Origin: Betaproteobacteria bacterium
Lineage (GTDB): Bacteria > Pseudomonadota > Gammaproteobacteria > Burkholderiales > Rhodocyclaceae
Direction: 5' to 3'
NCBI GenBank assembly: GCA_016194935.1
Contig: JACQAO010000050.1
Location: 1 to 64,000, forward strand
DNA: 64,000 bases
The position numbers and the translations under genes are program-made. The notes beneath the pieces were generated by a model, which was given only the letters and a program-made list of their open reading frames with translations, had not been told where the DNA came from and did not search any database. Below, one piece after another: positions 57,950-64,000 of this stretch. Position 1 is the first letter of the stretch. Each line of letters starts with the position of its first letter.

Positions 57950-59074
57950 ATGCGTTATTGCAAACGCTGCGTCAACCCGGACACGCGCCCAAACATATTC
58001 TTCGACGAGGAAGGCATTTGCCTGCCCTGCCGCCACGCCGAGGCCAAAGCCAATGAAACCATCAACTGGTCGGCGCGGCAGCGCGAAATCGAGGAAATCG
58101 CCCGCTGGGGAAAGATGCATGCATATCATGGCTACGACTGTATCGTCACCGTCAGCGGCGGCAAGGACAGCACCCGCCAAGCGCTGCATGCCCGGGATGA
58201 GCTTGGTCTGAAGCCGCTGCTCGTCAGTTGCGTCTACCCACCCGAGCAGCTTGCCGAACGCGGCGCCCATAATCTTGCCAACCTGATCGAGCTTGGCTTC
58301 GACACCATCAGCCTGAGTCTCAATCCGCAGGTGTGGAAGGAATTGATGCTGAAGGGGTTCATGCGTTATGCCAACTGGTGCAAGTCCACGGAAATGGCGC
58401 TGTATGCGATCCCGATTCACGCCGCTATCGCCTGGCAGATTCCCCTCGTTTTCTATGGCGAAAATCCTTCTTTCACGATAGGTGAAAGGACGAGTGGCTA
58501 TGATGGTAGCGCCAACAACCTGAAACAGGGGAATACTATTGCCAGCGGCATCGATAATCTCGCAACCGGTATCGCCAGCGATCAGGACCTCCATTTCTAC
58601 CGTTACCCAAGCATCGAAGATATGGAGTTAGCCGAGTTGCGTCTGGTGTATCTCGGCTACTACATCCCAAATTTCAACCAGTACGAGAATGCCCGCATTG
58701 CGATGGCCAACGGCCTCGAAATACGTCACGATCCTCCCGAGACGATAGGCGACATCAATGGTTATACAGCACTTGACGAAGACTTCGTCGTCGTCAACCA
58801 GTTGATCAAGTACATCAAGTATGGCTATGGTCGCGTTACCGACCAGGTCGTCGAAGGCATCAACACTGGTCTTTTCGACCGTGTCCAGGGAATAGAACTC
58901 GTCCAGCAATACGACGGCAAATGCGATCTGACCTATATCCGCAGATATTGCAATTACCTTGGGATCGCCGAGGAAACTTTCTGGAAAGTGGTCGAGTCCC
59001 AGCGCGGACAGGATATCTGGATCAAGAACCCGGAAGGCGATTGGCAACTGCGTATCGATATCAACCAAACCTGA
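57950..59074 (+). CDS. N-acetyl sugar amidotransferase (PseA/WbpG-like)
   Basis: A 374-residue PP-loop ATPase that converts a sugar acetamido group to an acetamidino group. The N-terminal zinc ribbon is CKRCVNPDTRPNIFFDEEGICLPC, and the PP-loop SGGKDS lies in IVTVSGGKDSTRQ. It needs ammonia from a glutaminase, supplied by the HisH/HisF-like pair that follows 14 bases later. By comparison with PseA and WbpG this makes an acetamidino-nonulosonate or mannuronate. Strong call for family; exact sugar unknown. Confidence 0.92.
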   Translation: MRYCKRCVNPDTRPNIFFDEEGICLPCRHAEAKANETINWSARQREIEEIARWGKMHAYHGYDCIVTVSGGKDSTRQALHARDELGLKPLLVSCVYPPEQLAERGAHNLANLIELGFDTISLSLNPQVWKELMLKGFMRYANWCKSTEMALYAIPIHAAIAWQIPLVFYGENPSFTIGERTSGYDGSANNLKQGNTIASGIDNLATGIASDQDLHFYRYPSIEDMELAELRLVYLGYYIPNFNQYENARIAMANGLEIRHDPPETIGDINGYTALDEDFVVVNQLIKYIKYGYGRVTDQVVEGINTGLFDRVQGIELVQQYDGKCDLTYIRRYCNYLGIAEETFWKVVESQRGQDIWIKNPEGDWQLRIDINQT

Positions 59075-59088
59075 TCCACCGCGAAACA

Positions 59089-59736
59089 ATGAAAATCGGA
59101 ATCATCGACTATGGCATGGGCAACACCGGTTCGGTGACGGCTGCGCTCCGGGGGCTAGGCGCGGAGCCGTTGCTCACCGCCTCGGAGAACCTGCTCGACG
59201 AATGCGCCGCCCTGATCCTGCCCGGCGTTGGCGCCTTCTCTCCGGCGATGGAGCGCTTGAAGCAGCTCGGCCTGGATGCCGCTATCCGGCGCTGGGCCGA
59301 CAAAGAACGCAAACCTTTACTTGGATTATGTCTCGGCATGCAGTTAATGGCCGGGGATTCGACGGAAGGACATGCTTGCCGCGGTCTCGGCCTGATCGAA
59401 GGCCACGTCGTGCGCCTTGCACCGGCGCACGGCTTACCCGTCCCTCATGTCGGCTGGAACGAAGTGCATGCGGACAGCGGGAGCGATTTGTTTCATGATA
59501 TTCCGCCCGGCAGCCATTTCTTCTTCGATCACAGCTATCACATCGTGCTGTCGAGTTCCGACATCAATTGCGCGACATTCGACTATGGCGGCGCCTGGCT
59601 TGCCGCATTCCAGCGCGGCAATGTATTTGGTGTTCAGTTCCATCCGGAAAAAAGCCAGCATGTCGGCACCACCTTGCTGAAAAACTTTTTGCGCTACGCC
59701 TCCGCCGTTTCCGTGAACAGCTACGAACATGCTTAA
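59089..59736 (+). CDS. HisH-like glutaminase for the sugar amidotransferase
   Basis: A 215-residue class I glutaminase of the HisH family. The nucleophile Cys is in GLCLGMQLM, and His and Glu of the triad in FGVQFHPEKSQ. It starts IGIIDYGMGNTGSV, as HisH. Because it is next to an amidotransferase and a HisF-like partner and no other histidine genes are nearby, it most likely feeds ammonia to the sugar amidotransferase. It overlaps the hisF-like gene by 8 bases. Confidence 0.88.
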   Translation: MKIGIIDYGMGNTGSVTAALRGLGAEPLLTASENLLDECAALILPGVGAFSPAMERLKQLGLDAAIRRWADKERKPLLGLCLGMQLMAGDSTEGHACRGLGLIEGHVVRLAPAHGLPVPHVGWNEVHADSGSDLFHDIPPGSHFFFDHSYHIVLSSSDINCATFDYGGAWLAAFQRGNVFGVQFHPEKSQHVGTTLLKNFLRYASAVSVNSYEHA

Positions 59737-60583
59737 GCCGCGCTTGATCGGCATCGTCCTGGTGCGCGACGGCATTGCCGTGCAAAGCATCGGGTTCAAC
59801 CGTTATCTGCCCCTCGGCCAGCCGACAATTGCCGTCGAGTATCTTGACCGCTGGGGCGTGGACGAGATCGTGCTGCTGGACATCCAGGCCGGTCCTGCAC
59901 AACGCAGCCTCGATCCGGGCGTGGTAAGGCAGTGCGCCGAGTTGTGCAGAACCCCCCTCACAGTGGGCGGCGGGGTGCGCGACATGGCATCCGCCTCGGC
60001 CCTGCTCGCGGCAGGCGCCGATAAAATCTGTGTCAACAGCGCAGCGCATTCCGATCCGTCTCTGGTCGGCGATCTCTCCATGCGCTTTGGCGAACAATGT
60101 GTGGTGTTTTCCGTCGACGTCAAGAAACACAGCGCCGACTGGAATGCATACGCTTCGGGCGGGAAGTCGAGTATTTCCGCTGCGCTGGACGAGATTCTTG
60201 CCCACGCACAAAAGAGCGGCGCCGGGGAAATACTGCTCAACAGCATCGACCGGGACGGCAGCCGCCTCGGCTATGACCTGGAACTGATACGTCATTGTGC
60301 TGGACGGGTAAGCATCCCGTTGATCGCGGCAGGGGGCGCTGGCCATCCCCGGCATTTCAACGAGGCATTGGAGGCCGGCGCCTCGGCAGTCGCCGCCGCC
60401 AATATGCTGCATTACACCGAACACAGCGTGATCGTCGCCAAACGCCATATGCAGACAGCAGGACGAGCAATGCGCATCGACACACCCGCAGGATATCCCT
60501 GCGTCGGCCACCTCGATTCCGGACGCCTCGCCATGTTCGACGAGACGCGCCTGGATGCCGCACGCTTTCATCGGCTGCCGTAA
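59729..60583 (+). CDS. HisF-like ammonia-channel partner (divergent imidazole glycerol phosphate synthase cyclase)
   Basis: A 284-residue TIM barrel clearly of HisF ancestry (VDEIVLLDIQAG, PLTVGGGVRDMASA, VFSVDVKK, PLIAAGGAGHPRHF). Canonical HisF has CLDV at residue 11-14 with the catalytic Asp; here the aligned segment reads IVLVRDG, so that Asp is Leu. The second key Asp (VDVKK) is kept. The loss suggests no cyclase function and a role as ammonia conduit between the glutaminase and the amidotransferase. Confidence 0.85.
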   Translation: MLKPRLIGIVLVRDGIAVQSIGFNRYLPLGQPTIAVEYLDRWGVDEIVLLDIQAGPAQRSLDPGVVRQCAELCRTPLTVGGGVRDMASASALLAAGADKICVNSAAHSDPSLVGDLSMRFGEQCVVFSVDVKKHSADWNAYASGGKSSISAALDEILAHAQKSGAGEILLNSIDRDGSRLGYDLELIRHCAGRVSIPLIAAGGAGHPRHFNEALEAGASAVAAANMLHYTEHSVIVAKRHMQTAGRAMRIDTPAGYPCVGHLDSGRLAMFDETRLDAARFHRLP

Positions 60584-60713
60584 CCTTCAATTGCATGGAA
60601 TGCCCCAACCTCTTACACTCGACACGCTGCAAGGCTACAATGGCTGCTTATCTGATCGGGGGAAGACTGCCAATTCCATCTTCATCGCCCTGCGGCATTT
60701 TCAGGAGAACAAC

Positions 60714-60965
60714 ATGACCACCGTAGCCATAGACCTTCCCGACGAGGCTTTCTCGGCGCTTAAGCGTCCGCCACCCGAGTTCGGTCGCCACCTGCGGCTT
60801 GCAGCGGCGATTCACTGGTATGCGCGCGGCGAAATGTCAATGGAGAAGGCCGCTTTGATCGCCGGGCTGGATCGCACCGACTTCCTGGCCGCGCTCGCAG
60901 CCGAGCAGGTCGAGGTCTTCGAGGTGGATATGCAGAGCCTCCAGCGAGAACTGGCGCGTGGCTGA
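60714..60965 (+). CDS. UPF0175-family antitoxin-like protein
   Basis: An 83-residue protein with UPF0175 features: VAIDLPDEAFSAL, RHLRLAAAIHWYARGEMSMEKAALIAGLDRTDFLAAL, then VEVFEVD. These form an HTH-like domain that pairs with DUF3368 PIN-like toxins. AGGAGAAC precedes the ATG. It is followed immediately by a GTG-start DUF3368 remnant with an 8-base overlap. Confidence 0.85.
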   Translation: MTTVAIDLPDEAFSALKRPPPEFGRHLRLAAAIHWYARGEMSMEKAALIAGLDRTDFLAALAAEQVEVFEVDMQSLQRELARG

Positions 60966-61221
60966 ACTTGCAGTTGTCAATTCGTCGCCGCTGATCTTCC
61001 TCGCCAATCTGGGAACGATAGCCATCATTGACGACGGTGCAGGCCGCCGATGCGCTGAGACGCTTGGAATCCCTCTCTCCGGTACACTTGGACTGGTATT
61101 GTTGGCGAAGCGGCGCGGCATGATTCCCGCAGCCCGCCCGGTGATTGCAACCCTGAAGCAACATGGGATGTTCCTGTCTGAAACGACGCTAGATCGGGCG
61201 CTGGCTCTGGTTGGCGAATAG
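60958..61221 (+). pseudogene. DUF3368 PIN-like toxin with internal deletion
   Basis: An 87-residue ORF. The N-terminus AELAVVNSSPLIFLANLG matches the start of DUF3368/PIN proteins, and IDDGAGRRCAETLGIPLSGTLGLVLLAKRRG and the end match their C-terminal half. The intervening ~65-70 residues, which in the family hold the DEGE-type acidic residues, are absent, joined in frame. The protein should lack the catalytic centre. It starts with GTG in an overlap with the antitoxin, so it may still be made, possibly as a non-toxic partner. Confidence 0.78.
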
Positions 61222-61299
61222 CGCTGTTATGCGCAACATCATTAAAATCGAGTGCCTGCCTGATTTGTCGATTGGCCCGCACATCAATATCGGGCAGTC

Positions 61300-62556
61300 A
61301 TGAAATACTGCAAACGCTGTCTATATCCGGAGAATCATCCGCTGCATCTCACCTTCGATGATGAAGGTGTTTGCAGCGGTTGCCGTATCCATGAGGAAAA
61401 AGACCGGCTCGACTGGCGAGAACGGCTCAAGCAACTGAAACATCTGGTCGCCGGATTTCGCAGCCGCAAACGCGACATTCACGACTGCGTGGTTCCGGTC
61501 GGCGGCGCACGCGATTCATGGTTCATCGTTCACACGGTCAAGCACGTGCTGGGGCTGCACCCGCTACTTGTCACCTACAACAAACATTACAACACGCAGC
61601 TCGGCATCCGCAACCTCGCCTGGCTGCGAACACAACTGGGTTGCGACATCCTCACCCAGACCGTCGCTCCGCAGACCGTCAAAAAAATTACCCGGGAAAC
61701 ACTGCGTCTTCGCGGTAGCCTTTACTGGCATTGTCTGGCCGGGGCGACTTCGTTTCCCGTCCAGGTTGCTGCACGTTTTCGGATTCCCTTGGTGATCTGG
61801 GGCGCCCACCAGGGTCTCGACCAGGTCGGCATGTTCTCGCACACCGACGAAGTTGAAATGACCCGCAAGTACCGCAAGGAACACGACTTGATGGGCCTCG
61901 AAGCCGAAGACCTGGTCCGGCTCAGCGAGGGGCGACTGACGCATGACGAAGTAGCGCCCTACACCTATCCGAGCGACGGGGAGATCGCCGCCACCGGTGT
62001 GCGCGGTCTCTACCTGGGCAACTACCTCCGCTGGGACACGAAGGCGCAGCATGAAACCATGCTCGATCTCTACGGCTACGAAACCGCTCTCCAGCAACGC
62101 ACCTTCGACACCTACAATGACGTGGACTGCTTCCACTACTCGGGCCTCCACGACTACACCAAATACCTGAAATGGGGCTACGGCAAGGCAACCGACCACG
62201 CCGTTCGTGAAATCCGGCTAAAACGACTTACCCGCGAGGAAGGAATGGAACTGGTCGCCCGTTACAAAGATATTCCTCCTGCCGACCTACCCATGTTTCT
62301 TGAATGGATCGGCATGAGCGAAGCCGAATTCTTCAGCGAAATTGACCGGCACCGCGCACCCGGTATCTGGGAGAAATCCGGAGACCAATGGCAATTGCGC
62401 GACTCGATTCTCAATCACCAGGGCGACGAAGGCGTCGAATCCGCCAGACTTGCATCGCGTGGGCCATGCAACTTCTCTGTCACACCCAACCGGCAAGCTA
62501 CTATCCCCGACGACCGCTACATCCTGATCGGTCGCGGCTGGGTAGACGAAAAATAA
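61300..62556 (+). CDS. Second N-acetyl sugar amidotransferase, divergent PP-loop
   Basis: A 418-residue paralogue of the gene at 57950. The zinc ribbon is kept (CKRCLYPENHPLHLTFDDEGVCSGC), and YLGNYLRWDTKAQH, DVDCFHY and KWGYGKATDHAVREI align. The PP-loop position reads GGARDS where the other copy has SGGKDS, so Ser and one Gly are replaced. The C-terminal 50 residues are an extension. It may act on another sugar, bind a different ligand or be inactive. It lies 79 bases after the toxin remnant. Confidence 0.82.
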   Translation: MKYCKRCLYPENHPLHLTFDDEGVCSGCRIHEEKDRLDWRERLKQLKHLVAGFRSRKRDIHDCVVPVGGARDSWFIVHTVKHVLGLHPLLVTYNKHYNTQLGIRNLAWLRTQLGCDILTQTVAPQTVKKITRETLRLRGSLYWHCLAGATSFPVQVAARFRIPLVIWGAHQGLDQVGMFSHTDEVEMTRKYRKEHDLMGLEAEDLVRLSEGRLTHDEVAPYTYPSDGEIAATGVRGLYLGNYLRWDTKAQHETMLDLYGYETALQQRTFDTYNDVDCFHYSGLHDYTKYLKWGYGKATDHAVREIRLKRLTREEGMELVARYKDIPPADLPMFLEWIGMSEAEFFSEIDRHRAPGIWEKSGDQWQLRDSILNHQGDEGVESARLASRGPCNFSVTPNRQATIPDDRYILIGRGWVDEK

Positions 62557-62590
62557 CCGTGAGAAATAATCGGACAAGGAAACCCGTGCC

Positions 62591-63883
62591 ATGACCAAGC
62601 TCGCACTCCTGGGCGGAACACCACTACGCTCCACGCCTTTTCCCGCCTACCGTAGCATTGGCGATGAGGAAAAACATGCGGTGCTGGCTGTCCTAGACCG
62701 CGGCATCCTCTCCCAGTTTCTGGGTACCTGGAGTCCGGACTTTTTCGGCGGGCCGGAAGTGCAAGCACTGGAAAGCGAATGGGCCGCCTATTTCGGTTGC
62801 AAGCACGCCGTAGCGGTGAACTCGGCCACCTCTGGCCTGTATGCGGCGGTGGGCGCCGCCGGCATAGGCCCCGGCGACGAAGTCATCGTCTCACCCTATA
62901 CCATGAGCGCCTCCGCCACCGCTGCCCTGGCTTATGGCGGCATCCCCGTCTTCGCCGATATCGATCCCGAAACCTTCTGTCTCGACCCCGACAGTATCCG
63001 TCAACGCATTTCACCCCGCACGCGCGCCATCATTGCAGTGGATATTTTTGGACATCCTGCGGCTTTCGGCGAGATTATGAGCATCGCCCAACAGCACAAT
63101 CTGTTGGTGATCGAGGATGCGGCGCAGGCGCCCGGCGCCAGCTTGAACGGCAGACTGGCCGGCACTCTCGCCCACATGGGAGTATTCAGTCTCAACTATC
63201 ACAAGACCATCCATTGCGGGGAAGGCGGCGTCATCGTCACCGATGACGACAAATTCGCCGACCGGCTGCGCTTGATCCGCAACCACGCTGAAGCCGTCAT
63301 CAAGGCCAAGGGCTATCAAAGCCGCGATGAGCTTGTCAACCTGGTTGGGTTTAACTACCGGATGACCGAGATTGAAGCTGCAATTGCTCGTCAACAACTG
63401 AAAAAACTTGATTCGTTACTTGTGTCAAGAATAGCCGCCGCTGAGCATCTCACGCGGCGACTGGCAGGCATGCCGGGTATTACGCCTCCCGGCGTGGCCA
63501 GCGGAGTCAAGCATGGCTACTATGTCTTTGCCATCAAATACGATGCCGCCGCAGTCGGTATGCCGCGCGCCCGTTTCGCGGACGCTTTGCGCGCCGAGGG
63601 CATCCCCATCGGCACTGGCTACGTGGAGCCGCTTTATCTGCAGCCTATGTACCAGGAGCAGATCGCCTTTGGCAAGGATGGCTTCCCCTTCACCTTGGGT
63701 AGCAAGGAAGCAACCAACTACAAACGGGGCCTGTGTCCCATCGCCGAGGACATGCACTTCGAAACCGTACTCACTACCGATATCTGCCATGCCGGAATTC
63801 GGCAGGACGATCTCGATGATTTCGTCAATGCCGTCAGCAAAGTTCTTGACCACCGGCTCGACTTGAAGGAGGCGTCAAAATGA
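62591..63883 (+). CDS. DegT/DnrJ/EryC1/StrS-family sugar aminotransferase
   Basis: A 430-residue PLP-dependent aminotransferase. The PLP lysine is in FSLNYHKTIHCGEGG, EDAAQAPGA holds the ring-stacking Asp, and NYRMTEIEAAIARQQL is the dimer segment. It could fill the PseC-type step (4-amination of the keto-sugar), although its sequence is not typical PseC and it lies far from pseB. AAGGAAACC precedes the ATG. It overlaps the next gene by four bases (ATGA). Confidence 0.88.
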   Translation: MTKLALLGGTPLRSTPFPAYRSIGDEEKHAVLAVLDRGILSQFLGTWSPDFFGGPEVQALESEWAAYFGCKHAVAVNSATSGLYAAVGAAGIGPGDEVIVSPYTMSASATAALAYGGIPVFADIDPETFCLDPDSIRQRISPRTRAIIAVDIFGHPAAFGEIMSIAQQHNLLVIEDAAQAPGASLNGRLAGTLAHMGVFSLNYHKTIHCGEGGVIVTDDDKFADRLRLIRNHAEAVIKAKGYQSRDELVNLVGFNYRMTEIEAAIARQQLKKLDSLLVSRIAAAEHLTRRLAGMPGITPPGVASGVKHGYYVFAIKYDAAAVGMPRARFADALRAEGIPIGTGYVEPLYLQPMYQEQIAFGKDGFPFTLGSKEATNYKRGLCPIAEDMHFETVLTTDICHAGIRQDDLDDFVNAVSKVLDHRLDLKEASK

Positions 63884-64000
63884 ATTCACCGATTCCATTT
63901 CTTGAAGGCCAACGCCTTTATCTCAGGGCGCTTGCCGATAAAGATGCTGATGGTGATTACCCGGCATGGCTCAATGATGCAGAGGTCTGTCGCGGCAACA
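63880..64000 (+). CDS. GNAT N-acetyltransferase, N-terminal part (cut by window end)
   Basis: Forty residues of the start (FLEGQRLYLRALADKDADGDYP, then AWLNDAEV) match RimJ/RimL-type GNAT acetyltransferases. In nonulosonate clusters such genes (PseH) acetylate the 4-amino sugar. It is coupled to the aminotransferase by ATGA. The acetyl-CoA motif lies beyond the window. Confidence 0.75.
   Translation, partial: MNSPIPFLEGQRLYLRALADKDADGDYPAWLNDAEVCRGN

Noticed and set aside
59089-60583. HisH and HisF as part of histidine biosynthesis
   Set aside because: No other his genes are nearby, they follow an amidotransferase, and the HisF catalytic Asp is replaced.

Overview
The window looks like chromosomal DNA of a betaproteobacterium, most likely from the Nitrosomonadales side of the class (Gallionella/Sulfuricella-type relatives). 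This is inferred from the high-GC coding style and from conserved gene orders: xseB-ispA-dxs-folE2, rpsP-rimM-trmD-rplS, trxA-rho-rpmE and methyltransferase-rnhA-dnaQ beside gloB and mltD. No species can be named from the sequence alone.

Layout. 1-1.1 kb: edge of an IS1595-like insertion sequence that appears to have removed the start of an XRE antitoxin gene, then a Phd/ParE-type toxin-antitoxin pair. 1.3-5.3 kb: isoprenoid precursor genes (xseB, ispA, dxs) and folE2. 5.2-14.0 kb: a sulfoacetate catabolic operon (xsc, a tripartite tricarboxylate transporter tctCBA, sauS, sauT) read leftwards, with a divergent IclR regulator (sauR). In the proposed pathway TctABC imports sulfoacetate, SauT activates it to sulfoacetyl-CoA, SauS reduces it to sulfoacetaldehyde, and Xsc splits that into acetyl phosphate and sulfite. 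14.1-38.1 kb: mostly housekeeping genes for ribosome assembly and modification, chorismate and ubiquinone synthesis, fatty-acid activation, thioredoxin, Rho and oligoribonuclease, ending with an Aer-like chemoreceptor.

38.27-45.89 kb: a compact 7.6-kb integrative element in tRNA-Ser(GGA). It is bounded by a 28-bp direct repeat of the tRNA 3' end. It carries a DUF3800 gene, two XRE-type regulators with a pair of palindromic operators, small phage-type genes, a HUH (gpA-type) replication endonuclease, an excisionase-like gene and a tyrosine integrase, but no capsid or packaging genes. 45.9-50.4 kb: tRNA-Ser, tRNA-Val, dnaQ, rnhA, a methyltransferase, gloB and an mltD-like lytic transglycosylase with a poly-serine linker.

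50.8-64.0 kb: a surface-sugar cluster of the pseudaminic or related nonulosonic acid type (pseB, pseF, a NeuB-family synthase, reductase and oxidoreductase genes, a GT2, a PseMT-like methylase, two sugar amidotransferases, dedicated HisH/HisF-like ammonia donors, a DegT aminotransferase and a GNAT cut by the window end). Its 51.8-55.1 kb part is visibly more A+T-rich than its neighbours. A UPF0175/DUF3368 toxin-antitoxin remnant, with a toxin missing its middle, sits between the two amidotransferase modules.
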